Part shown: positions 15,727 through 24,967 of the stretch, piece by piece | Layout of the letters: each line of letters opens with the position of its first letter | How positions within the stretch are numbered: the first letter of the stretch is position 1 | Assembly: GCA_910578345.1 (NCBI GenBank) | Contig: CAJTRA010000012.1 | Location: 1-64,000, forward strand | DNA: 64,000 nt | Direction: 5' to 3' | From: an uncultured Lachnospiraceae bacterium | GTDB lineage: Bacteria; Bacillota; Clostridia; Lachnospirales; Lachnospiraceae | Notes under the pieces: model-generated | What the model saw: the letters and a program-made list of their open reading frames with translations, nothing else | The model's database searches: none | What the model was told of the DNA's origin: nothing | Position numbers and translations under genes: made by a program

Positions 15727-16999
15727 TTCCGTCAAAGGAAGAGAGGAAAATGATGGTAGCCTGGAGCGCCCTTTTGCCTCCCTTGCTGCAGTGAACCAGC
15801 TAACGCTTATGCCGGGCGATCAGGTGCTTTTGGAGCGGGGATCTGTGTTCCAGGGACAGTATCTGCATTTGTCGGCTTGTGGTACAAAGGAAGCGCCGAT
15901 TCAGATTGGCGCGTATGGGGAAGGCAGTTTGCCAAGGATCGATGCGATGGGGCAGGGAATCTGGTATCAGGATTACGGCACAGAGCTGGATTCGCCGACG
16001 CATACGAAGGAAGGGTATGTCTCTTCTGCGCTGCTTCTCTATGACTGCAGTTATCTGACGGTAAGCTCGCTTGCGATCTCGAACCAGGGGAAACTGAGAG
16101 GAGAGCGTTACGACGCCCCGCACAAGATGAACCGGACCGGGGTTGCAGTGGTTGCACAGAATAGAGGCACACTGCGCAATATCAGGCTTTCCGATCTGGA
16201 GATACGGAATGTAGACGGCAATGTCTATGACAAACATATGAATAACGGCGGGATCTATTTTACTTGTCTGAAACCGGAGAATGAAGCGCAGACAGGGGTG
16301 GCCAGATATGAAGGGGTGACGGTGGAGGGGTGTTTTGTGCATCGGGTAAGCCGTTGGGGAATTGCGGTCGGTTACAGTTATACCAGCCGGGAGTTCGGGA
16401 AAGCGGAATTGGAAGAGGCCCTTTTTGACCAATATGGGCATAAAGATATCAGGATTGTGAACAACTATGTGAAAGAGGCGGGAGGAGACGGCATTACGGT
16501 GATGTATGCGCTGCATCCTCTGGTGGAACACAATATGGCAGATTCCTGCGCCGGGGAGATGAATGACCGGATCTACCGCTTCCCGGAAGGGCGGGGCGGC
16601 AAGGTCGCCGCCGGGATCTGGCCATGGAAATGTAAAGATGCTCTGCTGCAGTATAACGAAGTGACGGACACAAGACTGAACCAGGACGGTATGGCCTGGG
16701 ATGCAGATTCCGGGGATGGAACGGTCTATCAGTATAATTACAGCCGTCTGAATGAAGGCGGCTGTGTGATGTTCTGTCTGGAGGAAGCGGTTCACAATAC
16801 GTTTCGGTATAATCTGAGTTATGATGATCTGGGCGGAACGATCAGCCCGTCTCAGAACCCAGATGCTTACCTTGCGCACAATACTTTCGTGAAAAGAAAA
16901 GGAGTTCCCTTTGTGCGGGAACATATGGATGGAGGGCATTTCGTGGAAGAAGAGAATCTCATCAAGGAGATTGATATTCCCGAAAGAGATGGTCAATAG
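15695..16999 (+). CDS. Right-handed parallel beta-helix repeat protein
   Basis: 434 residues. It opens with YYVSSVKGREENDGSLERPF and LTLMPGDQVLLERGSVF, the usual entry strand of pectate-lyase-like beta-helix proteins ('sequence, then PASL repeats'). Many rungs follow with xGI/xNNY patterns (NGGIYF, WGIAVGY, RIVNNYVKEAGGDGI, VYQYNYSRLNEGGCVMF). No signal peptide is seen, so it may act inside the cell. Related folds include polysaccharide lyases and glycoside hydrolases; no catalytic residues can be assigned. Its start overlaps the preceding gene by 32 bases, and its end overlaps the convergent dus gene by 38 bases. Confidence 0.82.
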   Translation: MRTLSRIYYVSSVKGREENDGSLERPFASLAAVNQLTLMPGDQVLLERGSVFQGQYLHLSACGTKEAPIQIGAYGEGSLPRIDAMGQGIWYQDYGTELDSPTHTKEGYVSSALLLYDCSYLTVSSLAISNQGKLRGERYDAPHKMNRTGVAVVAQNRGTLRNIRLSDLEIRNVDGNVYDKHMNNGGIYFTCLKPENEAQTGVARYEGVTVEGCFVHRVSRWGIAVGYSYTSREFGKAELEEALFDQYGHKDIRIVNNYVKEAGGDGITVMYALHPLVEHNMADSCAGEMNDRIYRFPEGRGGKVAAGIWPWKCKDALLQYNEVTDTRLNQDGMAWDADSGDGTVYQYNYSRLNEGGCVMFCLEEAVHNTFRYNLSYDDLGGTISPSQNPDAYLAHNTFVKRKGVPFVREHMDGGHFVEEENLIKEIDIPERDGQ

Positions 17000-17975
17000 C
17001 GATCGTGTATTCTGAAAGACGGTCGGCTTTGCGGATCTTCTTCAGATGCTTTAAGACGGCATCTGTATCGCGCGTTCCAGTGTCAGCGTCTGTAAAACAG
17101 CAGATCATATAGGTCCACAGATCCTTCATCTTAAAGAGGACAGGAAGGTCGCCGGACATGATCTGCCGGTATCCGTCCAGAAGCTCGTCATGAAAAGCGC
17201 GGAGCGTCTTAAAAGGATCGGGGGACATGCTGTCAGCGCCGGAAAGAGAAACATCCTTCCGGTCGGCAAACGGACTGCCCTGGGCAGAACGCAGTTCATT
17301 TGCCAGCGCCGGATTTCGTAACAGTCCGCGGCCGATCATGACGCGGCTTGTGCCGTAAGCCGTGTCCGGCCGGCTTTCCACAGAAGTGATATCTCCGTTA
17401 TAGCAAAGTGGTATTTCTGTATCTTCCAGTGCTGTGACAGCCTGGGCATAAGCCTGCGGATGGGTTCTGCCGGTATAGAATTCCTGTAGCAGTCTTGTAT
17501 GGACGATCAATTCTTCCACAGGGTATTTTGCATAGATGGTTAACAGCCGCTCCCACTCCTTCAGGTCTGCCACGCCCAGCCGCGTCTTGATGGAGATCTT
17601 CAGAGGGCACCTGGCATAGATTTCATAGAGAAAAGCATCCAGCGCATCCGGATCACTTAAGAAACCGGCGCCGCGCTTCTTAGCAGCGACAGTGCCGGAA
17701 GGGCAGCCGAGGTTTAAATTGACGGTGTCATATCCGTAGGATGCGATCCGCTCGGCAATGCACAGGAAATCTGCCGCCTTGTTGGTCAGGATCTGCGGCA
17801 CCAGAGGAACACCGGCATTATTTTCCGGCAGGATATCGCGTCTTTCCCGGACAGTCATCTTCCTGTCAGCGATAAAGGGCGTGAAATACTTGTCGATGCC
17901 GCCGTATAAACGTGCGTGTGCCCTACGGTAAATATAGGTAGTGATGCCTTCCATCGGCGCCGCATAGTATAACAT
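16962..17975 (-). CDS. tRNA-dihydrouridine synthase family protein
   Basis: 337-residue FMN enzyme reducing uridines in the tRNA D-loop. Dus landmarks: APMEGITTYIYRRAH at the N-terminus, the active-site loop NLNLGCPSGTVAAKKRGAG with the catalytic Cys in GCP, SIKTRLG, a VHTR motif and YNGDITS. Residues about 220-250 form a low-similarity loop (QGSPFADRKDVSLSGADSM). It differs strongly from the dusB at 53182, so the genome carries at least two Dus paralogues with presumably different target uridines. Only 17 bases separate its start from the end of the MATE gene at 17993, so they may share a transcript. Confidence 0.9.
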   Translation of the reverse strand: MLYYAAPMEGITTYIYRRAHARLYGGIDKYFTPFIADRKMTVRERRDILPENNAGVPLVPQILTNKAADFLCIAERIASYGYDTVNLNLGCPSGTVAAKKRGAGFLSDPDALDAFLYEIYARCPLKISIKTRLGVADLKEWERLLTIYAKYPVEELIVHTRLLQEFYTGRTHPQAYAQAVTALEDTEIPLCYNGDITSVESRPDTAYGTSRVMIGRGLLRNPALANELRSAQGSPFADRKDVSLSGADSMSPDPFKTLRAFHDELLDGYRQIMSGDLPVLFKMKDLWTYMICCFTDADTGTRDTDAVLKHLKKIRKADRLSEYTIAIDHLFREYQSP

Positions 17976-17992
17976 ATCTTACAGCCTTTCTT

Positions 17993-19366
17993 TTACTGCG
18001 CTTTTTCCTGCTCTTCGAAAAGGTCGTCCCGCGTAAGATTCTGCAGCCATTTTCCGCTGTGGTAACGCTTGAAGACCCAGGGCCATTTCACGAATTCGTC
18101 AGTGCACAGCAGGAAGTAGACGACCAGCACAGGCAGTTTAAACACGAAAGCGGCGATGAATCCAAGCGGTACGGCATAGCACCACATATCGATGGTATCA
18201 CAGATCAACCCGAAACGGGTGTCGCCTCCGGCACGGAACACGCCTGCGATCAACGTGGTGTTGACGGCAGCGCCCATGACATAGTAACTGTTAATGAGCA
18301 GCATATATTTCAGATAGTGCATCGCCGTATCTGAGAGAGAGGCAAAATGAAGCACAAAGGGGGTAATGGCAAGGACAATACCGCCGCCGATGGCGCCGGT
18401 AATTACCGTCAGCTTCAACAGCTTGGAGGCGTATTCCTTGGTACGCGCCATGTCATTCTCACCCATGACATTACCTAACAGAATACCGCCTGCGCTGGCT
18501 GTGCCGAAGCAGAGCACAGTACCGAAGTTGCGCACGACGACGACCAGAGAATTGGCCGCCACTGCATCCGTGCCCAAATGCCCCAGGATAACAGAATACA
18601 TGGAAAAAGCAACACTCCACGAGATGTCATTGGCAAGGGCCGGCAGAGACAGGTGGATGAAATCTTTCAAAAGTACCTTATTGCGGACGAACAGATAAGC
18701 CGGGTTCAGCTTCAGTTCGCTGCCAAATAGGGACACGATAAAACAGCCGATCAGTTCTATGATACGGGAGATGGCTGTGGCGATGGCGACGCCTGTTGCA
18801 CCCAGACGGGGCGCCCCGAACAGTCCGAAGATAAAGACTGCATTCAGGAATACATTCAGGGAAAAAGCAATGATATTTAATATCATGGATGTCGTCACCA
18901 TGCCGATACTGCGCAGGATGGACAAGTATACTTCCACAATCGCCCAACAGAGGTAAGTTATGGACATAACCCGCAGGTAGCTTGCGCCGATCTCGATGAG
19001 TTCTGCGTCCGTTGTGAAGATCTGCATCATGACGTTTGGTGCAAAGAGTGCAAAAGCGGAAAACGCCATTGCAATCAGCAGAGAGAAGCGGAGCGCAATT
19101 CCTTCAATTACCTGGATCGCCCGCAGATCTTTCTTCCCCCAGTACTGCGCACTGAGGATCGTTGCACCTGTGCCAAGACCGTAGAAGACCATGAAAAGAA
19201 CATTTGCATAATTGGATGCAAGCGACACAGCCGAAATAGAGGATTGGCCAACATAGTTGAGCATGACCACGTCCGCCGAGTTGACAGCCGCGCTGAGCAG
19301 GTTCTGTACAATGATCGGTATCACCAGTTTTAGAATTTGAGAATAAAATCTGCCTTTCGTATTCAT
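17993..19366 (-). CDS. MATE-family efflux transporter (2 of 3)
   Basis: 457 residues, twelve predicted membrane segments. MATE landmarks are LVIPIIVQNLLSAAVNSADVV in TM1, GTGATILSAQYWG in TM2-3 and VFRAGGDTRFG in the C-terminal half. The promoter at 19434-19463 (minus) faces that of apt. The downstream dus gene begins 17 bases after it. Substrate unknown. Of the three MATE paralogues here, this and the one at 24968 have short tails while the one at 9831 has a longer N-terminus. Confidence 0.9.
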   Translation of the reverse strand: MNTKGRFYSQILKLVIPIIVQNLLSAAVNSADVVMLNYVGQSSISAVSLASNYANVLFMVFYGLGTGATILSAQYWGKKDLRAIQVIEGIALRFSLLIAMAFSAFALFAPNVMMQIFTTDAELIEIGASYLRVMSITYLCWAIVEVYLSILRSIGMVTTSMILNIIAFSLNVFLNAVFIFGLFGAPRLGATGVAIATAISRIIELIGCFIVSLFGSELKLNPAYLFVRNKVLLKDFIHLSLPALANDISWSVAFSMYSVILGHLGTDAVAANSLVVVVRNFGTVLCFGTASAGGILLGNVMGENDMARTKEYASKLLKLTVITGAIGGGIVLAITPFVLHFASLSDTAMHYLKYMLLINSYYVMGAAVNTTLIAGVFRAGGDTRFGLICDTIDMWCYAVPLGFIAAFVFKLPVLVVYFLLCTDEFVKWPWVFKRYHSGKWLQNLTRDDLFEEQEKAQ

Positions 19367-19433
19367 AAATTATCCCTCACATTACCCTATGTAAATTTGA
19401 TCCTGCGCCTGTGATATGGTGCAATGTTATATA

Positions 19434-19463
19434 AGAATACTCTTATGGAAAGGGCTTTGTCAA
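19434..19463 (-). promoter_or_regulatory. Promoter of the MATE-dus pair
   Basis: Minus strand: TTGACA (19463-19458), 18-base spacer, TATTCT (19439-19434). Confidence 0.6.
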
Positions 19464-19510
19464 TAACTATTTTTTAATGCCGGATTTAGCTATATTTCGG
19501 TGAAATTATG

Positions 19511-19519
19511 TGATACAAT
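19511..19519 (+). promoter_or_regulatory. Extended -10 promoter of apt
   Basis: TGATACAAT: TG, one base, then TACAAT (19514-19519). No good -35 box is seen at 17 bases. The transcript would start about 95 bases before the apt ATG. Confidence 0.45.
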
Positions 19520-19621
19520 GGGATATAGTTGGTGCTGTCGGAAGAGGTCCGGAGACTTTGGGGTCGATGGGGATGGCGGGCAGTGAGAAGGCTGCTGTCA
19601 GAAGAAAGGGGGGGATTATTT

Positions 19622-20152
19622 ATGCAGAAGAAGAAAATGGAAGAATATGTGCGCAGTATACCGGACTTCCCGGAGAAGGGAATCATCTTCCGGGATGTGA
19701 CAAGTGTGCTGCAGGATGCGGATGGGCTGGCGTTAGCGATCGATTCGATGAAGAAGATGTTAGAAGGAATTGAGTTCGACGTGATTGTGGGGACGGAATC
19801 CAGGGGATTTATTTTTGGCGTACCCATAGCCTATGCCCTGCACAAGGGCTTTGTTCCGGTCCGTAAGAAAGGGAAACTGCCTTTGGACGTGATCTCGAAA
19901 GAGTATGATCTGGAATATGGCAGTTCGGTGGTGGAGATGCACAGGGATTCCATTACACCCGGACAGAAAGTGGTCGTGGTGGACGACCTGATCGCGACGG
20001 GCGGTACGATTGAGGCGAGCATTCAGATGGTCGAAGAGTTGGGCGGCGAAGTAGTCAAGGTGATCTTCCTGATGGAACTGGCGGGGCTTAAGGGAAGAGA
20101 ACGCCTGAAAGGCTACGATGTTGACAGCGTCATCATCTATGAAGGCAAATAA
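19622..20152 (+). CDS. apt: Adenine phosphoribosyltransferase
   Basis: Salvages adenine to AMP using PRPP. 176 residues from ATG 19622, which follows AAAGGGGGGATT. Family landmarks: IPDFPEKGIIFRDVT near the N-terminus, VVGTESRGFIFG, the flexible loop VRKKGKLP, and the PRPP-binding motif VVVVDDLIATGGT. The length matches typical Apt. It is followed after 36 bases by a purine permease gene, so uptake and salvage are co-transcribed. Confidence 0.96.
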   Translation: MQKKKMEEYVRSIPDFPEKGIIFRDVTSVLQDADGLALAIDSMKKMLEGIEFDVIVGTESRGFIFGVPIAYALHKGFVPVRKKGKLPLDVISKEYDLEYGSSVVEMHRDSITPGQKVVVVDDLIATGGTIEASIQMVEELGGEVVKVIFLMELAGLKGRERLKGYDVDSVIIYEGK

Positions 20153-20188
20153 AGGTGCAAACCTACTTATGAGAAAAGGAGAAATGTG

Positions 20189-21547
20189 ATGTTAGAAAAA
20201 TGGTTTAAACTCAAAGAAAACAACACGAACGTCAAGACAGAAGTCGTTGCCGGTGTCACCACCTTTATGACAATGGCTTATATCCTGGCAGTCAATCCCT
20301 CCATCCTGTCCGCTTCAGGTATGGATAGCAATGCGATCCTGATGGCGACGGCGCTTGCGTCATTCATCGGCACACTGGCGATGGCGTTTCTTGCCAATTA
20401 TCCCTTCGCGCTTGCTCCGGGACTTGGCCTGAATGCTTATTTTGCCTACACCGTGTGCGGCGCCATGGGATACTCCTGGCAGATTGCGCTTCTGGCAGTA
20501 TTTGTGGAAGGTCTGATCTTCATTGTGCTGTCAGTGACGAATGTGCGTGAAGCGATCTTCAATGCAATTCCGATGCAGCTTAAGAGAGGCGTTTCTGTCG
20601 GTATCGGCCTGTTTATCGCATTTATCGGTTTCCAGAATGCAGGGATCGTTGTCAACTCGGATTCCACGCTTGTCACGGTCATCGACTTTACAGCAGATTT
20701 CCATACGGCAGGCATCAGTGCTCTGTTAGCGATCATCGGCACGTTCCTCATTGTTATTTTACATATCAAAGGGGTGAAAGGTTCGATTCTGATCGGCATT
20801 TTCGCGACCTGGATCCTCGGTATTCTCTGTCAGCTTACCGGGTTGTACACGGTGACGCCGGATGCAGGATATTATTCTTTGATTCCATCCTGGAGCAGTT
20901 TCAGTCTGTCGTCGATCAGCCTGACTTTCGGACAGTGTTTCAGAGGGGACTTCAGCGCTGTCAGGATCACTGATTTTATCGTTATCATCCTGGCATTCTT
21001 ATTTGTGGATATCTTCGATACCTTAGGAACCTTGATCGGATGTGCGAACAAAGCGAATATGCTGGATAAGGAAGGCAAGCTGCCCAGAATCAAACAGGCG
21101 CTCTTGGCGGATGCCATTGCGACGAGTGCAGGCGCGGTACTCGGCACTTCCACGACCACGACTTTCGTGGAAAGCTCCGCCGGTGTGGCAGAGGGCGGCA
21201 GGACAGGACTTGCCTCTGTTGTGACAGGATTCCTGTTCCTGCTGGCGATTTTCTTTGCACCGATCTTTACGGCGATCCCAGGGTTTGCGACAGCCCCGGC
21301 ATTATTGTTTGTCGGTTTCCTGATGATTACGGCGATCGCGCAGATCGACTTCGACAATCTCACAGAAGCGATCCCGGCTTATCTGTGCCTGCTGGCGATG
21401 CCGCTTCTGTACAGCATTTCAGAAGGAATCGCAGTTGGAGTCATCTCTTATGTGATCATCAATGCGGTCTGTGGGAAAGCGAAGAAGATCACACCGCTCA
21501 TGTATATCCTGGCAGTTCTGTTCGTATGTAAGTATATTTTCCTCTAG
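20189..21547 (+). CDS. NCS2-family purine (adenine/guanine/hypoxanthine) permease
   Basis: 452 residues with about 13 membrane segments. AzgA/PbuG-branch motifs are clear: TTFMTMAYILAVNPSIL in TM1, PFALAPGLGLNAYFAYTVC in TM3, LFVDIFDTLGTLIG, and the substrate-site loop GTSTTTTFVESSAGVAEGGRTGL. I start at ATG 20189 rather than GTG 20186 because AAGGAG is then about 8 bases away. It imports purine bases by proton symport and lies directly after apt. Which purine it prefers cannot be read here. A hairpin at 21628 follows the gene. Confidence 0.93.
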   Translation: MLEKWFKLKENNTNVKTEVVAGVTTFMTMAYILAVNPSILSASGMDSNAILMATALASFIGTLAMAFLANYPFALAPGLGLNAYFAYTVCGAMGYSWQIALLAVFVEGLIFIVLSVTNVREAIFNAIPMQLKRGVSVGIGLFIAFIGFQNAGIVVNSDSTLVTVIDFTADFHTAGISALLAIIGTFLIVILHIKGVKGSILIGIFATWILGILCQLTGLYTVTPDAGYYSLIPSWSSFSLSSISLTFGQCFRGDFSAVRITDFIVIILAFLFVDIFDTLGTLIGCANKANMLDKEGKLPRIKQALLADAIATSAGAVLGTSTTTTFVESSAGVAEGGRTGLASVVTGFLFLLAIFFAPIFTAIPGFATAPALLFVGFLMITAIAQIDFDNLTEAIPAYLCLLAMPLLYSISEGIAVGVISYVIINAVCGKAKKITPLMYILAVLFVCKYIFL

Positions 21548-21627
21548 GAGAGAATCATGGCATTTTGCATTGAATGCCTCGCCGCATAGACGGCAGCTCA
21601 TAAGAAAGTATAATAGAAAGTTTCATT

Positions 21628-21657
21628 CAACCGGCGCGGCATAAGTCGCGCCGGTTG
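21628..21657 (+). terminator. Hairpin after the apt-permease operon
   Basis: CAACCGGCGCG (21628-21638) and CGCGCCGGTTG (21647-21657) pair perfectly over 11 bp with an 8-base loop. The tail (GGTTGTG) is poor in T, so termination may be partial. It also lies just beyond the convergent nitroreductase remnant and may serve both sides. Confidence 0.65.
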
Positions 21658-21680
21658 GGTTGTGCCGAAAGATAATGCTG

Positions 21681-22136
21681 TTATTGTTTTCCACAATCCC
21701 ATATTTCGCTCAAAGGCTTTCGCTTTGACTTGGACAGATCTTTTCGGAATTTATTTTCGGGCATCTTCGCAATGGAAATCATAATAACATAATCAAGACC
21801 GTTTATCTTCCTATCATTAGGTGTGCCTATGCCAAACCATAAAGCGCCTATATTGTGTGATGCAAGGTACAAATCAATTTGTTCCCCTATATACCCGATA
21901 TTTCGCAAATATTCATCTTTGGATTCACTGTAAAACAAGATACAGAACTGTCCGCCTCGTTTACAGGTAGTTTCACTTTCGGGTACAATATGTATTTCGG
22001 TTTTGATTTCTGTATTCAGTGGTTTTACAATATGGAGAAAATCATTCAGTCGTTGCATTTCATCATCTGTAATTACACCTGGATTTTTAAATATGTGAAA
22101 GGATTTCCTTTTGAGAATTTGTTTATAGTAGTCCAT
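21681..22136 (-). pseudogene. Nitroreductase-family protein, truncated
   Basis: ORF of 151 residues from ATG 22136, preceded by GGAGGG. It begins MDYYKQILKRKSFHIF and contains ETTCKRGGQFCILFYS, NIGYIGEQIDLYLA and NIGALWFGIG, the N-terminal half of a Lachnospiraceae nitroreductase-like family that I recall as about 250 residues. It stops soon after SEIWD, where relatives continue into a second half with a FAPSACNTQPW-type motif. That half is missing from the DNA beyond the stop, which runs straight into the apt-operon hairpin. The region is AT-richer than its neighbours. I read it as a 3'-deleted gene, possibly acquired; a shortened functional form cannot be excluded. Confidence 0.65.
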
Positions 22137-22170
22137 AGTTCCCTCCATCAAATTCCGCCTTATATAGTAG

Positions 22171-22199
22171 ATTATAAAATCTTTACTTGCCATTAACAA
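22171..22199 (-). promoter_or_regulatory. Promoter of the nitroreductase remnant
   Basis: Minus strand: TTGTTA (22199-22194), 17-base spacer, perfect TATAAT (22176-22171). A promoter of this quality suggests that loss of the gene's 3' half is recent. Confidence 0.65.
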
Positions 22200-22291
22200 C
22201 ATATATTGATCAGTCATTTTCCAATCCATTTTCCAATGAGATCCCGCGCCTTTGCATCGGAAAACGGATTCGATCGATGCTCGTTTTACTT

Positions 22292-23068
22292 TTATCTGCC
22301 ATGAGCATATTCGGAAGGGGACATGCCGCACTGCTGTTTGAAATACCGGGCGAAGTGGGATAAGTTAGAGAAACCGGAAAGAGCGGCGGCCTGGCCTACG
22401 GGCAGCGCCTCCACACGCAGCAGATATCTGGCGCGCTCTAACCTGGCATCCAGCAGTTCGGACTTAGGGGAACGGTTGAAGAACAGCTTGTAATAACTGT
22501 AGAACTGGCTTACGCCCAGATTCGTCAGGGCGGCCATGCTGTCTGTATCCCAATCCTGATCCAGATGCGTCAGGATTTCAATCCGCGCCTTACGGAACTG
22601 CTCATAGAGGTTGGCAGGAATATCAGATTCCTTCGCACAGATATGCATTTGTCTGGAAAAAAGGATGAACAGATGCCGCATCAGCAGATCTACCTGCTCT
22701 GGATAGTAATCCTGCTTCAGAACGCTCTCCACATAGATGCCTCGAAGCAGTGCATTCACGGCGGCGGGATCCGGCAGATAGACGATTCTGTTGGCTGGCA
22801 GATCATAGTCTGTCAGAAAGGAGTCGTCGTCGCAGGTGAAGTGGACGAAACTGTTTTTAAATCGTCTGACGGCCTGATAGATCTGAGGCATTCCAGGCGT
22901 ATAGAGCAGGAAAGCATTTTCCCTGGTCGTGATGATCTTCGTGCCAAGCTGTATTTTCATGGGCGTGATCAGATACAGGAAAAGATAGTCGCCGCTTCCG
23001 TCCGGCCGGTTAATCTTGTCATAATCTGGATTAGAGCGGTTATAGTCGCAGTAAGATGGATGGAACAT
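22292..23068 (-). CDS. AraC-family transcriptional regulator (divergent to arabinofuranosidase)
   Basis: 258 residues from ATG 23068; AAAGGAG lies 8 bases upstream, while the longer ORF start has no site. The N-terminal part (about 1-150) is a cupin-like sensor domain. The C-terminal 100 residues form a double helix-turn-helix: TDSMAALTNLGVSQFYSYYK, then VGQAAALSGFSNLSHFARYFKQ and MSPSEY, the AraC/XylS signature. It is transcribed away from the GH51 gene at 23272, so it probably controls that gene in response to an arabinose-type sugar; this is inferred from position. Confidence 0.9.
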   Translation of the reverse strand: MFHPSYCDYNRSNPDYDKINRPDGSGDYLFLYLITPMKIQLGTKIITTRENAFLLYTPGMPQIYQAVRRFKNSFVHFTCDDDSFLTDYDLPANRIVYLPDPAAVNALLRGIYVESVLKQDYYPEQVDLLMRHLFILFSRQMHICAKESDIPANLYEQFRKARIEILTHLDQDWDTDSMAALTNLGVSQFYSYYKLFFNRSPKSELLDARLERARYLLRVEALPVGQAAALSGFSNLSHFARYFKQQCGMSPSEYAHGR

Positions 23069-23271
23069 GGATGGGCTCCTTTGGGATGGCAGTCTCTGCA
23101 GCCGTGTATTGTGGTAAGAGGGACTTGGCGACACGGGCAGACAATGAAAACATAGTATCGGAAATCGGAAAAAAAGTCAAATACTGCGGAAGAAAAGATA
23201 TAGATTATTTTTGAAGGTCTGCTAATATAGTAAAAAACAACGAAATACATGGATTTCAGAATGGAGGCAGC

Positions 23272-24774
23272 ATGAAAAAAGCACAAGTCATTATCGACAA
23301 GGAGTATATCGTAAGCAATATTGATGAGAGAATCTATGGTTCTTTTATCGAGCATTTGGGCAGAGCAGTATATGAGGGCATCTATCAGCCGGGGAGTCCT
23401 TTTGCAGATGAACAGGGCTTCCGGAAGGATACCCTGGAGCTGGTCAAGGAGTGTCAAGTACCGATCGTGCGTTATCCTGGCGGTAATTTTGTATCCAGCT
23501 ATAAGTGGGAAGACGGTGTGGGCCCGAAGGAGGCAAGGCCGGCGCAGGTGGATCTGGCATGGCAGGTCGTTGAGTCCAATGCGTTCGGGTTGAATGAGTT
23601 CGCCGATTGGTCTAAGAAAGCTGGCAGTGAGATCATGATGGCGGTTAATCTAGGAACCAGAGGGATCCAGGAGGCGAAGGAGCTGTTAGAGTACTGTAAT
23701 TTCAAGGGCGGTACGCAGATGAGCGATCTGCGCAGATCTCATGGTTATGAGGCGCCGCACAATGTTAAGACATGGTGTCTTGGCAACGAGATGGACGGTC
23801 CCTGGCAGATCGGCCATAAGACAGCAGAAGAGTATGCACGTCTGGCGAGTGAGACGGGTAAGGCGATGAAGATCCTGGATCCTTCGATTGAGCTGGTGGC
23901 TTGCGGCAGTTCGAATTCCCATATGCCTACCTTTGGAGAGTGGGAGGCGACGGTGCTGGATGAATGCTATGATACGGTTGACTATGTTTCCATGCATCAG
24001 TATTATGGCAACCGCGACGATGATTCCGCGGATTTTTTGGCCAGCAGCGTGGACTTAGACCAGTTCATCAGGACGGTGGTCTCCATCTGTGATTACGTGA
24101 AAGGAAAGCACCACGGTAAGAAGGATATCCATATCTCGCTGGATGAGTGGAATGTCTGGTATCATTCCGAGGAGCAGGATAAGAAGCTGGAGAAGTGGGT
24201 CCAGAAGCCGCATCAGCTTGAGGATATCTATAACTTTGAGGATGCACTGTTAGTGGGCAGCATGCTGATCACGATGCTTCGCCACGCGGACCGTGTTAAG
24301 ATCGGCTGTCTGGCGCAGCTTGTCAACGTGATTGCGCCGATCATGACTTCCGACACAGGTGCATGGAGGCAGACCATCTTCTATCCCTATATGCATGCGG
24401 CGACTTTAGGGCAGGGAACGGTGTTAAATACGATCGTGAAATCTCCTGTCTATGAGGCGAAGACGCATGGGGAAGCTCCTTACTTAGACTGTGTTGTGGT
24501 CGATCATGCAGAGAAAGAGGAAGTGGTAGTCTTCGCGGTCAATAAGGATCTGGAAGAAGACATGGAAGTGACTTTGGATCTGAGGCAGTATGCAGGGTAT
24601 CGGATCTGTGAACATATTGTGCTGCACAATGATGATCTGAAAGCAGTCAATTCAGAAGAGAATCCGACTAATGTTGTGCCGAGGACTGGCGGGAATTCCA
24701 AGATAGAAGAAGGCGTACTGCATACAGTCTTTGAGAAGAAGAGTTGGAATGTGATCCGGCTTTCCAGATCATAA
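23272..24774 (+). CDS. Alpha-L-arabinofuranosidase, GH51
   Basis: Retaining glycosidase removing terminal arabinofuranosyl groups from arabinan or arabinoxylan fragments. 500 residues, no signal peptide, so it acts on imported oligosaccharides. The GH51 fold is clear: YGSFIEHLGRAVYEGIYQ, RYPGGNF, acid/base Glu173 in CLGNEMDG, nucleophile Glu292 in SLDEWNVW, followed by a C-terminal beta-domain. The length is that of typical intracellular GH51 enzymes. GGAGGCAGC precedes the ATG. An AraC regulator diverges from it. No sugar transporter is adjacent. A strong terminator follows at 24790. Confidence 0.96.
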   Translation: MKKAQVIIDKEYIVSNIDERIYGSFIEHLGRAVYEGIYQPGSPFADEQGFRKDTLELVKECQVPIVRYPGGNFVSSYKWEDGVGPKEARPAQVDLAWQVVESNAFGLNEFADWSKKAGSEIMMAVNLGTRGIQEAKELLEYCNFKGGTQMSDLRRSHGYEAPHNVKTWCLGNEMDGPWQIGHKTAEEYARLASETGKAMKILDPSIELVACGSSNSHMPTFGEWEATVLDECYDTVDYVSMHQYYGNRDDDSADFLASSVDLDQFIRTVVSICDYVKGKHHGKKDIHISLDEWNVWYHSEEQDKKLEKWVQKPHQLEDIYNFEDALLVGSMLITMLRHADRVKIGCLAQLVNVIAPIMTSDTGAWRQTIFYPYMHAATLGQGTVLNTIVKSPVYEAKTHGEAPYLDCVVVDHAEKEEVVVFAVNKDLEEDMEVTLDLRQYAGYRICEHIVLHNDDLKAVNSEENPTNVVPRTGGNSKIEEGVLHTVFEKKSWNVIRLSRS

Positions 24775-24789
24775 GATAACGATTATATG

Positions 24790-24820
24790 CCCCCGGACGC
24801 TTTCCTGCGCCGGGGGTTTG
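24790..24820 (+). terminator. Terminator after arabinofuranosidase
   Basis: CCCCCGG-A-CGC (24790-24800) pairs with GCG-CCGGGGG (24807-24816) with one bulged A, followed by TTTGTGCGTTTT. Confidence 0.75.
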
Positions 24821-24858
24821 TGCGTTTTATAAGAGATAAATTATCATTAAAATTATGA

Positions 24859-24887
24859 TTGAAGTTTTGCATCGGATATGCTATGTT
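24859..24887 (+). promoter_or_regulatory. Possible promoter of the third MATE gene
   Basis: TTGAAG (24859-24864), 17-base spacer, TATGTT (24882-24887). Moderate match only. Confidence 0.4.
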
Positions 24888-24967
24888 GTTGATGTTTTGA
24901 ATAAATTCGGGTGACGGGATCGTCTCAGTAAAATTGTGACAGAAGCGGCACGGAAATGGAGAGGATT

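Noticed and set aside
15800..16996. 398-codon minus-strand ORF opposite the beta-helix gene
   Set aside because: No ribosome site and no recognisable motif; the plus frame has the repeated beta-helix pattern.
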